Shown here one piece after another: positions 6,882-15,104 of a stretch of DNA of 64,000 bases. The notes under the pieces were generated by a model. The model made no database searches and had not been told where the DNA came from. It was given only the letters and a program-made list of their open reading frames with translations. Source of the stretch: RGIG4079 sp045531405 (GTDB lineage Bacteria; Bacteroidota; Bacteroidia; Bacteroidales; Muribaculaceae). The first letter of the stretch is position 1; every line of letters begins with the position of its first letter. The translations under genes were made by a program, and so were the position numbers. Where the stretch lies: assembly GCA_045531405.1 (NCBI GenBank), contig JAZSDX010000035.1, forward strand, positions 1 to 64,000, in the 5' to 3' direction.

Positions 6882-8971
6882 TGAATCGTTTACGCTCGCT
6901 CGATATAAAATATCTGAAAGGAGTAGGACCTAAACGCGCCGAATTGTTGGAGAAACAGCTCGGAATTAAATCATATTATGATTTGATATATCATTTTCCT
7001 AATCACTATCTTGATCGTTCTTCAATATATACCATCAAGGAGTTGTGTGGAGAAATGCCATCGATTCAATTAAAAGGGCGATTTATAAACTTCTCGGTCC
7101 AAGGAGTAGGAGCAAAAAGCCGATTGGTGGCATTGTTTACCGATGGAACGGGTACGATAGAGGTAGTGTGGTTTCAACGCATTAAATATTTGAAAGATGC
7201 TTATATTCCGGGGAATGAGTATATTTTATTTGGAAAACCAACCGAATTTAATCGTCATTGGAGTATGGTGCATCCCGAGGTTGATCCAATTGCGGCAGTT
7301 GGAGCCATGCAAGGTTTGAGAGGTGTGTATCCATTGACCGAGACATTACGAAATAGAGGTGTATCGTCGCGCACATTATTTAATTATATTCAAACAGCCC
7401 TTTCGGTAGTGCAACGCATTTCAGAAACATTACCCCCTGAAATTCTTGCAAAGTTTAATCTCATGACGTTGAGTGAGGCTGTAGTGGCGATACATAATCC
7501 TAAAAATAATGAGCAGTTGCAACGCGCTCGTTTTAGATTTAAGTTTGAGGAGTTGTTTTATATGCAACTCAATATATTAAGATATACTCGTAAGCGGTCG
7601 GCTGTGATTAGGGGTTTCCATTTCCCTCGTATAGGACATTTTTTTAATACATTTTATGCGCAACAGTTGCCATTTGAACTTACAGGTGCGCAAAAACGTG
7701 TGATAAAGGAAATTCGTGCCGACATGGGTAGTGGAAGGCAAATGAATAGATTGTTGCAAGGCGATGTGGGTAGTGGGAAAACACTTGTCGCTTTGTTATG
7801 TATGCTCATTGCTGTTGATAATAACACGCAAGCGTGCTTGATGGCTCCTACTGAGATATTGGCAACACAGCATTTTGAAACGATTTCTAAACTTGTTGCA
7901 CCAATAGGTATAAATGTGAAATTGCTAACCGGCTCTACTCGAAAGAAACAACGCGACATCATTCATGAACAATTGCAAGATGGTTCATTGCATTTGTTAA
8001 TTGGGACTCATGCAGTGATAGAGGATAATGTGCAATTTCATAACTTGGGTTTCGTCGTTATTGATGAACAACATAGATTTGGAGTGGCGCAACGGGCTCG
8101 TTTATGGAAGAAAAATACGACGCCTCCACATGTGCTTGTGATGACTGCTACTCCAATTCCTCGCACATTGGCAATGACGGTTTATGGTGACCTGGATGTG
8201 TCGGTAATAGATGAATTGCCTCCCGGACGCAAACCGGTGCAGACTCTTTTGCGATATGATGAGCAACGAATGCAGGTATATCAAGCCGTCGGACGGCAGT
8301 TGAAGCAAGGACGACAAGTGTATATAGTATATCCATTGATTCAAGAAAACGAAAAACTTGATTTGCGAAGTCTTGAAGAAGGATATGAGTTGATTTGTGA
8401 AACGTTTCCATCTTATCAAGTGGCTTTTGTGCATGGCAAAATGAAACCTGCTGAAAAAGATTATCAAATGTCGCTTTTTGCATCGGGAGAAGCTCATATT
8501 TTGGTTGCTACAACAGTTATTGAGGTGGGAGTAAATGTACCTAATGCAACGACGATGATTATAGAGAACGCTGAACGTTTTGGACTGTCTCAACTTCATC
8601 AGTTGCGAGGTAGGGTAGGTCGTGGTGGCGACCAAAGTTATTGTATATTAATGACTAAAGTCAAAATTGCGCGAGAAACTCGTCAGCGGTTGGAGATAAT
8701 GACATCCACAACCGATGGTTTTGTAGTGGCAGAAGCCGACCTTAAGATGAGGGGACCCGGGGACCTTGAGGGAACGATGCAAAGTGGAGTTGCTTTCGAT
8801 TTGCATATTGCCAACCTTGCAACCGATGGGCAAATTATTCAAATGGCACGAAATATGGCTTCAGATATACTTGATGCAGACCCCGATTTGACAATGCAAA
8901 ATCATGCAATGCTGAGGCATCAATTAGAGGTGTTGTTTGCCAAAAATATTAATTGGGGACTAATAAGTTAA
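6881..8971 (+). CDS. recG: ATP-dependent DNA helicase RecG
   Basis: 696 residues, the usual size. RecG remodels stalled replication forks and Holliday junctions. The N-terminal wedge domain begins LKGVGPKRAELLEKQLGI and is followed by an OB-fold region. The helicase core shows motif I GDVGSGKTLVALL (about residue 297), motif II DEQHRFG, motif III TATPIPRT, and motif VI QLRGRVGRGGDQSYC. The MRGPGDLEGTMQSG segment near the C-terminus is family-typical. It shares one base with the ispD stop. Confidence 0.96.
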   Translation: MNRLRSLDIKYLKGVGPKRAELLEKQLGIKSYYDLIYHFPNHYLDRSSIYTIKELCGEMPSIQLKGRFINFSVQGVGAKSRLVALFTDGTGTIEVVWFQRIKYLKDAYIPGNEYILFGKPTEFNRHWSMVHPEVDPIAAVGAMQGLRGVYPLTETLRNRGVSSRTLFNYIQTALSVVQRISETLPPEILAKFNLMTLSEAVVAIHNPKNNEQLQRARFRFKFEELFYMQLNILRYTRKRSAVIRGFHFPRIGHFFNTFYAQQLPFELTGAQKRVIKEIRADMGSGRQMNRLLQGDVGSGKTLVALLCMLIAVDNNTQACLMAPTEILATQHFETISKLVAPIGINVKLLTGSTRKKQRDIIHEQLQDGSLHLLIGTHAVIEDNVQFHNLGFVVIDEQHRFGVAQRARLWKKNTTPPHVLVMTATPIPRTLAMTVYGDLDVSVIDELPPGRKPVQTLLRYDEQRMQVYQAVGRQLKQGRQVYIVYPLIQENEKLDLRSLEEGYELICETFPSYQVAFVHGKMKPAEKDYQMSLFASGEAHILVATTVIEVGVNVPNATTMIIENAERFGLSQLHQLRGRVGRGGDQSYCILMTKVKIARETRQRLEIMTSTTDGFVVAEADLKMRGPGDLEGTMQSGVAFDLHIANLATDGQIIQMARNMASDILDADPDLTMQNHAMLRHQLEVLFAKNINWGLIS

Positions 8972-9151
8972 AATTTGATTTATTTTGAATACAATTTTTA
9001 ACCACAAATTAACAATTGATGCGCAACGAAAATTGCATGGGTAAAAAATAACATAACTTAATTTGTTCGCATAAGTGGCTGGTGGCTAATTTGTTAGAGT
9101 TTAATTTTAAGGAATTTCCTTATCGATTTACATTTTTTATTTGTGCAATAT

Positions 9152-9182
9152 TTTGCTAACAAAATGAATCATAGTAACTTTG
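9152..9182 (+). promoter_or_regulatory. Promoter of the M23 peptidase gene
   Basis: A perfect -33 TTTG (9152-9155), a 19-base spacer and a -7 box TAACTTTG (9175-9182) give the best match to the Bacteroidota consensus in the first 10 kb. Confidence 0.75.
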
Positions 9183-9248
9183 CCATCGTTGAAAATAAAA
9201 AATGTAAAATTTTAAATCAGATCTCTCCCTATTTGTAGGTTAAAACAA

Positions 9249-10166
9249 ATGATGAATATAATAAAAACTACAGTATCATTAGCTATTACTCTTTGCGTTG
9301 GATTTACAATGCAAGCTCAAGATAATCGACATGAATCATTGCATAAAGATTATATTGCAGGTGTGAGTAATAATGCCAATAAAATCAAAAACGAAGAAAC
9401 AAATAAATTTGTAAACGTAGTTCTTGGAAATAACGTTGAGGAGGTTTCAATCAGTGAAATTGATGAACAATATGGTTGGGACAGCCCACTCGTAAATTGT
9501 TACGAAGGAATAGAAATTCCAGCTATTGCTAAAATTGATGTTAGTGGGTTTTATATGCCAGTATCGGGCGAAGTTACTTCTAATTATGGTTATCGTCGCC
9601 GTTTCCGTCGCATGCATCGTGGTATAGATTTGAACCTAAATACAGGCGATACTGTAAGAGCCGCATTTAACGGACGTGTGCGTATCGTAAATTATGAAAG
9701 ACGTGGTTATGGAAAATATGTTGTAATTCGCCATGATAATGGTCTTGAAACTGTATATGGTCATTTCTCTAAGCATCTTGTAGAGCGTAACCAATATGTT
9801 AAGGCTGGAGAACCTATTGGTCTCGGAGGCAATACCGGTCGTAGCTTTGGATCACACCTACACTTTGAAACTCGTTATATGGGTGTGGCGATTAATCCTG
9901 CTGCTATAATCGACTTTGCAAATGCCACTGTTCATAGTGATGTGTTTACATTTAATAAAACAACATATCAAAATTCACGCAACTATTCTCCTGCCGATGC
10001 GCAAAAATCATATGCAAAAAAATCTAATAAAAAATCAAGGGCAAAGAAGTCTAAATACTCAAAATCTAAGTCTAAATCAAAATCTAAGAAGTCGGTAGCT
10101 TCAAAAAATAAGAAATCTAAAAGTAAAGCAACTGCAAGCACAAAAACTAAAAAGTCAAAGAAATAA
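9249..10166 (+). CDS. Secreted M23 (LytM) metallopeptidase with basic Lys/Ser tail
   Basis: 305 residues. It has a signal peptide (about 1-23, ending TMQAQ), a linker, and an M23 domain (about 105-220). All four metal/active-site residues are visible: His and Asp in MHRGIDLN, and the HxH of SHLHFE. M23 enzymes cut peptide crosslinks in peptidoglycan. The last 55 residues are a low-complexity tail of Lys, Ser and Ala (SKSKSKSKSKKS and similar), strongly basic. It could bind anionic cell-wall polymers, lipopolysaccharide or nucleic acid. The tandem AAATCTAAG-like codons suggest repeat expansion. The gene stands alone with a strong promoter and a terminator at 10195. ATG at 9249 or 9252 are both possible starts. 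Confidence 0.88.
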   Translation: MMNIIKTTVSLAITLCVGFTMQAQDNRHESLHKDYIAGVSNNANKIKNEETNKFVNVVLGNNVEEVSISEIDEQYGWDSPLVNCYEGIEIPAIAKIDVSGFYMPVSGEVTSNYGYRRRFRRMHRGIDLNLNTGDTVRAAFNGRVRIVNYERRGYGKYVVIRHDNGLETVYGHFSKHLVERNQYVKAGEPIGLGGNTGRSFGSHLHFETRYMGVAINPAAIIDFANATVHSDVFTFNKTTYQNSRNYSPADAQKSYAKKSNKKSRAKKSKYSKSKSKSKSKKSVASKNKKSKSKATASTKTKKSKK

Positions 10167-10194
10167 ACAACTAATAATACGATAAAATAAATGG

Positions 10195-10231
10195 CAGCAA
10201 TATTTCGGAAAGAAATGTTGCTGTTTTTTTT
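10195..10231 (+). terminator. Terminator after the M23 peptidase gene
   Basis: A 12-bp stem (CAGCAATATTTC with GAAATGTTGCTG, one G-T pair) is followed by a run of eight T. Confidence 0.85.
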
Positions 10232-10275
10232 AAGGGGACGATACTGTTTGGCGGATGATAAACTGGATAAAACAA

Positions 10276-10305
10276 GAACAAGCCCACTTGTCAGTGGACT
10301 TGTTC
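10276..10305. terminator. Hairpin between convergent M23 and lpxH genes
   Basis: GAACAAGCCCAC pairs with GTGGACTTGTTC around a short loop. The position suggests a backup or a minus-strand terminator for lpxH, though no clear U-tract follows. Confidence 0.4.
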
Positions 10306-10441
10306 CTATGATTTCAATAGGTATAACTTCTAAGGTAAAAAAGATTGTTTTAGGTTTGTGATGCAAAGGTCTTGATTTTTTCTTGTGCAAGCAAGAAAAA
10401 ATATATGTTGTTAAACATGTTTCGTAATTTTGTTGAAAAAA

Positions 10442-11200
10442 TTAGTCGTTAAAGGTGTCTAAGGTGAGATTTGAACCATCGAAGACGGCATAAGAGAAAT
10501 GGTGTATCCAATCTCCAAGAACAATTACTCGCGAATTATTCTCTATATTAAAATCGAGTAATATGTGACGATGCCCGAAGATGAAAAAATCGATATGCTC
10601 GTTGTTGTGGCTTTTGCTCCAATTCAGAGCAAAAGGAATAAATGGTTCTTTGTCTTCGCCTAAAAACTGAGGCTTTTCATCGGAGAAGTTGCGACTATGA
10701 GACGACCATCGATGAGCAAATGGAACTGTCCATCGGGGGTGAATGCCCGAAAATAACCATTGGCACACTTTATTACGAAATAGGGTACGAATAAATTTGA
10801 AACCGGGTTTTAAGCTACCAATGCCATCACCATGTGAGAGAAAAAATTTTTTACTATCAATGTCTTTTATCTCATAGCCATCTATGACAGTTATGCCAAT
10901 TTCATGGGGAAGGTAGTCAAAAATCCAAATGTCATGGTTTCCAATATACCAACGTATCTCTATGCCATCGTCGGCCAATAATGCTAATGTGCCAAAAAAA
11001 CGAGTAAATCCACGAGGCACAACATTGCGATATTCATACCAATAGTCTAAAACGTCGCCTAAAAGATATATCGCCTTAGCTGAGTCTTTGATTGTATTGA
11101 GCCAACGCACAACTCGACGTTCATAATCTAATGGATTTTTTAGATATGAAGCACCAAGATGGAGATCAGAAATAAAGTATGTCTTATTGCGTTGGGACAT
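10442..11200 (-). CDS. lpxH: UDP-2,3-diacylglucosamine diphosphatase (LpxH type)
   Basis: 252 residues from the ATG at 11200. It hydrolyses UDP-2,3-diacylglucosamine to lipid X in lipid A synthesis, at the inner face of the cytoplasmic membrane. Calcineurin-like metal-binding motifs appear in order: SDLHLG (Asp12, His14), LLGDVLDYW (Asp49, Asp52), YIGNHDIW (about 85-90) and FGHRHILL (about 215). The WIHHFSYAVFDG ending also fits bacteroidal LpxH. The longer frame to 11230 adds ten unlikely residues before MSQRNK. The gene begins 16 bases after the stop of the SufT-like gene, so the two form an operon on the minus strand. Confidence 0.88.
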   Translation of the reverse strand: MSQRNKTYFISDLHLGASYLKNPLDYERRVVRWLNTIKDSAKAIYLLGDVLDYWYEYRNVVPRGFTRFFGTLALLADDGIEIRWYIGNHDIWIFDYLPHEIGITVIDGYEIKDIDSKKFFLSHGDGIGSLKPGFKFIRTLFRNKVCQWLFSGIHPRWTVPFAHRWSSHSRNFSDEKPQFLGEDKEPFIPFALNWSKSHNNEHIDFFIFGHRHILLDFNIENNSRVIVLGDWIHHFSYAVFDGSNLTLDTFND

Positions 11201-11216
11201 GGGCTTGAAATTAAAA

Positions 11217-11537
11217 TTATAGAAAACCAAGTTCGAGTTTGGCCTCTTCGGTCATCATGTCTTTATTCCATTCTGGTTCAAATACAATATTAATATTAAC
11301 ATTGCTGACACCTTCAACGCTCTCTACCTTCATGCGCATATCATCTACAATAAAATCGGCGGCAGGGCAATTGGGTGCAGTAAGAGTCATATCAATATTT
11401 AATGAGCCATCTTCGGCAAGGTCTATTTTATAAATCAACCCAAGACTATATACATCGATTGGGATTTCAGGGTCATAGACGGTTTTAATCATCTCTACGA
11501 CCTTTTCTTCTATTTTTAATTTTTCTTCAGCTGTCAT
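11217..11537 (-). CDS. MIP18/SufT-like DUF59 protein
   Basis: 106 residues. This is a stand-alone DUF59 (MIP18) domain: KTVYDPEIPIDVYSLGLIY, then LTAPNCPAADFI, whose Cys is the conserved metal/cluster-interacting residue, and a C-terminal VFEPEWNKDMM. Such proteins help iron-sulfur cluster assembly or delivery (SufT, PaaD-like). I chose the ATG at 11537 because a -7 box lies just upstream and the longer frame crosses the secA terminator. It is cotranscribed with lpxH, with no obvious functional link. Confidence 0.85.
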   Translation of the reverse strand: MTAEEKLKIEEKVVEMIKTVYDPEIPIDVYSLGLIYKIDLAEDGSLNIDMTLTAPNCPAADFIVDDMRMKVESVEGVSNVNINIVFEPEWNKDMMTEEAKLELGFL

Positions 11538-11544
11538 AATATTA

Positions 11545-11552
11545 CAAAGGTA
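11545..11552 (-). promoter_or_regulatory. -7 box of the DUF59-lpxH operon
   Basis: On the minus strand it reads TACCTTTG and ends seven bases before the ATG at 11537, so the leader is minimal. Confidence 0.6.
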
Positions 11553-11582
11553 GTAATTATCACTGAAACTAAATAGCTTAAT

Positions 11583-11621
11583 TAGAAAAAAAATGCCGAA
11601 CCATAATTTGATTCGGCATTT
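11583..11621 (-). terminator. Terminator after secA
   Basis: On the minus strand ATGCCGAA pairs with TTCGGCAT around a loop of about eleven bases, followed by a run of eight T. Confidence 0.85.
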
Positions 11622-11640
11622 AGAATATTGAGAAAGATAA

Positions 11641-14600
11641 TTATGCGTTTTTACCGTGGCACGCTTTGAATTTTTTGCCACTTCCACAAGGACATGGATC
11701 GTTGCGACCAATTTTAGGCCCGGCAACAACCGGTTGTGGGCGTTGACGTTCTCCTTGAGGGGCTGATGCTGCAGCACGTTGTGCTGCCTGTCCTGGAAGA
11801 TCTTCTTTAGATGCTCGATATTGTGAATAGTCGTTGCGACGTTCGGGCATAGCTTGTTTTACCTCAGGTTGGCGTTGTTGAGCATCATCGGTTGCTTCTC
11901 GTTGTTGAATGAAAATTTGACCACGCAATAAAGCCGACATTGCTTTAACATTAAGGTTGTTAAGCATATTCTCAAATAGGTGGAATGATTCAACTTTGTA
12001 AATAACCAATGGATCTTTTTGTTCGTAAGATGCATTTTGTACCGATTGACGCAATTGGTCAAGTTCGCGAAGATGCTCTTTCCATAGTTCGTCGATAGAT
12101 ACGAGTAGCAATGCTTTATGCCATTCTTTTACGATAGCTTTACATTCACTATTATAAGCCTCGGTTATATCAACACGAAGGTTAAATATGCGTTTACCAT
12201 CGGTAATTGGAACCATAATTTTTCCTTGAGCATTGCGATTCTCTACCCAATCTTTGATTACGGGTTGAGCTATTTCAATAATGCGTTGGCTCTTGCGATC
12301 GAGAGCTTCGTTGGCTGCTTGGTAGAGACGATCAATGAGCTCAGCTTTTCCAAGAGTCTTGAATTCTTGCTCGGAGAATGGAACTTCTATTGTGAGAACT
12401 TTGAATACCTCAAGTTTGAGATCGTCATAGAAGTTTGGTGCCTCGTGAGTATTTATGAGGTTTTCAATAGTGTCGTAAAGCATGTTGGCAATATCGATAC
12501 CTACACGTTCTCCAAGCAACGCATGGTGGCGTCGGTTGTAGATGTAGGTACGTTGCTTGTTCATCACGTCGTCATACTCAAGCAAGCGTTTACGGATTCC
12601 AAAGTTGTTTTCTTCTACGCGTTTTTGAGCGTTTTCAATTGCTTTGGTTACCATTTTTGACTCAATCATTTCACCTTCTTTTAATCCGAGGGTGTCGAGC
12701 ATTTTCATTACACGATCGGTCGCAAACAGACGCATTAATTGGTCTTCAAATGAGACATAAAAAACAGAAGAACCCGGGTCACCTTGACGACCGGAACGAC
12801 CACGTAACTGGCGGTCAACACGACGTGATTCATGACGTTCGGTGCCGATAATTGCAAGACCTCCGGCATCTTTCACCTCTTTGGGTAGTTTGATGTCGGT
12901 ACCACGACCTGCCATGTTGGTTGCGATGGTTACAGCTCCGGATTTACCTGCAAGAGCAACAACTTCAGCTTCTTTTTGGTGAAGTTTGGCGTTGAGTACT
13001 TGACAAGGTATGTGGCGCATGTCAAGCATACGCTTAAGCAATTCTGAGATTTCAACAGAGGTTGTACCTACAAGAACTGGACGACCTGCTTCTTTGAGCT
13101 TAACAATCTCATCAATTACGGCAGCATATTTTTCTTTTTTTGTTTTATACACACGGTCGTTTAGGTCAAAACGTGCGATTGGTCGATTTGTTGGGATTGT
13201 TACAACATCAAGTTTGTAGATGTCCCACAATTCTCCAGCTTCAGTTTCAGCAGTACCTGTCATACCGGCAAGTTTGTGGTACATACGGAAATAGTTTTGC
13301 AATGTGATTGTTGCAAATGTTTGTGTTGCAGCCTCAACCTTAACACCTTCTTTTGCTTCAATTGCTTGGTGTAGTCCGTCGCTATAGCGACGTCCTTCCA
13401 TGATACGACCGGTTTGTTCGTCAACAATCTTGATTTTGTTATCGTCGATAACGTATTCTACATCTTTCTCAAAGAGTGTATAGGCTTTGAGTAGTTGTGA
13501 TACGGTGTGAACGCGTTCGGCTTTGATTGCGTAGTTTTGCATCAAATCGTCTTTGCGTTGTTGTTTCTCGGATAAATCGGTAATGTTTTCAAGCTCAGAA
13601 AGCTGAGCGGCGATGTCGGGTAATACAAAGAATTGAGGGTCGTTACTTTTTCCGGTTAATTCATCGATACCTTTATCGGTAAGTTCTACACTGCGATTTT
13701 TTTCATCAATTACAAAATAGAGTGGGTCGGTGATGAATGGCATTTCACGACTATTGTCTTGCAAATAATAAGCTTCTGTTTCAAGTAGGATATTTTTCAT
13801 ACCCTCTTGGCTCAAGAACTTAATGAGCGCACCGTTTTTCGGAAGACCCTTGAATGCACGGAACAATAAGATTGCTCCTTCTTTGCGTGTTTCTTTGTCG
13901 TCAGATGCAATTTTTGTTTTTGCTTCACTGAGAATTTGAGTTACAAGACGGCGTTGTGCTTGAACAACTTTTTCTACGTTTGAACGATATTCATTAAATA
14001 ATTGGTCGTCTCCTTTGGGAACAGGACCTGAAATAATCAATGGGGTACGAGCATCGTCAATAAGCACCGAGTCAACCTCATCGACAATGGCATAATAGTG
14101 TTTGCGTTGAACCATGTCTTGTGCAGTCATAGCCATGTTGTCGCGAAGATAGTCGAACCCAAACTCGTTGTTTGTGCCAAATGTAATATCGCAATTATAA
14201 GCATCACGACGTTCATCAGAGTTTGGCTCATGTTTGTCAATACAGTCAACTGTTGAGCCGTGGAACATGTATAAAGGTCCCATCCATTCCGAGTCACGTT
14301 TTGACAAGTAGTCGTTGACAGTTACAACGTGAACGCCACGTTTTGACAATGAGCGAAGGAATACTGGTAGTGTTGCTACGAGTGTTTTACCTTCACCTGT
14401 CGCCATTTCGGCAATTTTACCTTGATGGAGTACAATACCACCGATGAGCTGTACATCATAGTGAATCATATCCCATTTTATTTCATTACCACCGGCAATC
14501 CAATGATTTTTCCAAATAGCTTTGTCGCCTTCTATTGATACAAAATCACGACCTTCGGCAGCGAGGTCGCGGTCGAGTTGGGTTGCTGTAACTTCTACAG

Positions 14601-14976
14601 TCTCGTTTTTTGCAAAGCGAGCGGCAGTTTCTTTTACCGCGGCAAATACGGTGGGAAGATGTTCATTGAGTTGATCTTCGATGATGTCAAGAATTTTCTT
14701 TTCATTGTTATCGATTTCGTCCCAAATGGGTTGACGTTCATCAAATGGCAATTCTTCAACTTTTGCTCGTAATTCTTTATTAGAATTTTCAAGGGAAGCT
14801 GTGCTGTCGGCTATTGATTGACGCACACGAGTAATTGCATCGCGAAGTTCATCGTTTGAAAGTCGCTCCATGTCGGGACCTAATGCCTTAATTTTGTTTA
14901 CAATAGGCATGATTTCTTTAAGGTCGCGTTGCGATTTATTCCCAAAGAGTTTACTTAAAAAACTTGTAAATGACAT
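11641..14976 (-). CDS. secA: Preprotein translocase ATPase SecA
   Basis: 1111 residues, within the long range seen in Bacteroidota. SecA drives secretory proteins through SecYEG. The Walker A region is MATGEGKTLVATLPVFL (about residue 190), the Walker B/DEAD-like motif is IVDEVDSVLIDDARTPLI, and the second nucleotide-binding fold shows TNMAGRGTDIKLP and RQLRGRSGRQGDPGSS. The C-terminus has a Gln/Ala/Arg-rich linker and the zinc-binding SEC-C motif RNDPCPCGSGKKFKACHG, which contacts SecB and lipids in other bacteria. It has its own promoter (15051-15058) and terminator. Confidence 0.98.
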   Translation of the reverse strand: MSFTSFLSKLFGNKSQRDLKEIMPIVNKIKALGPDMERLSNDELRDAITRVRQSIADSTASLENSNKELRAKVEELPFDERQPIWDEIDNNEKKILDIIEDQLNEHLPTVFAAVKETAARFAKNETVEVTATQLDRDLAAEGRDFVSIEGDKAIWKNHWIAGGNEIKWDMIHYDVQLIGGIVLHQGKIAEMATGEGKTLVATLPVFLRSLSKRGVHVVTVNDYLSKRDSEWMGPLYMFHGSTVDCIDKHEPNSDERRDAYNCDITFGTNNEFGFDYLRDNMAMTAQDMVQRKHYYAIVDEVDSVLIDDARTPLIISGPVPKGDDQLFNEYRSNVEKVVQAQRRLVTQILSEAKTKIASDDKETRKEGAILLFRAFKGLPKNGALIKFLSQEGMKNILLETEAYYLQDNSREMPFITDPLYFVIDEKNRSVELTDKGIDELTGKSNDPQFFVLPDIAAQLSELENITDLSEKQQRKDDLMQNYAIKAERVHTVSQLLKAYTLFEKDVEYVIDDNKIKIVDEQTGRIMEGRRYSDGLHQAIEAKEGVKVEAATQTFATITLQNYFRMYHKLAGMTGTAETEAGELWDIYKLDVVTIPTNRPIARFDLNDRVYKTKKEKYAAVIDEIVKLKEAGRPVLVGTTSVEISELLKRMLDMRHIPCQVLNAKLHQKEAEVVALAGKSGAVTIATNMAGRGTDIKLPKEVKDAGGLAIIGTERHESRRVDRQLRGRSGRQGDPGSSVFYVSFEDQLMRLFATDRVMKMLDTLGLKEGEMIESKMVTKAIENAQKRVEENNFGIRKRLLEYDDVMNKQRTYIYNRRHHALLGERVGIDIANMLYDTIENLINTHEAPNFYDDLKLEVFKVLTIEVPFSEQEFKTLGKAELIDRLYQAANEALDRKSQRIIEIAQPVIKDWVENRNAQGKIMVPITDGKRIFNLRVDITEAYNSECKAIVKEWHKALLLVSIDELWKEHLRELDQLRQSVQNASYEQKDPLVIYKVESFHLFENMLNNLNVKAMSALLRGQIFIQQREATDDAQQRQPEVKQAMPERRNDYSQYRASKEDLPGQAAQRAAASAPQGERQRPQPVVAGPKIGRNDPCPCGSGKKFKACHGKNA

Positions 14977-15050
14977 TATTATAATTGTTTTTGTTTATTA
15001 TCAATTAAATGCACACATAAAATAGTGTGCTGTTACAAAATTTGCAACTG

Positions 15051-15058
15051 CAAAGATA
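15051..15058 (-). promoter_or_regulatory. -7 box of secA
   Basis: Minus strand TATCTTTG, 74 bases before the secA ATG. Confidence 0.55.
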
Positions 15059-15104
15059 GCTATAAATCCTTATAAATTGATTGTTTGAGAACGAGAATGT
15101 ATGA

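Noticed and set aside
12118..12660. 180-codon open frame on the plus strand
   Set aside because: It lies antisense within secA and reads as a shadow of it.
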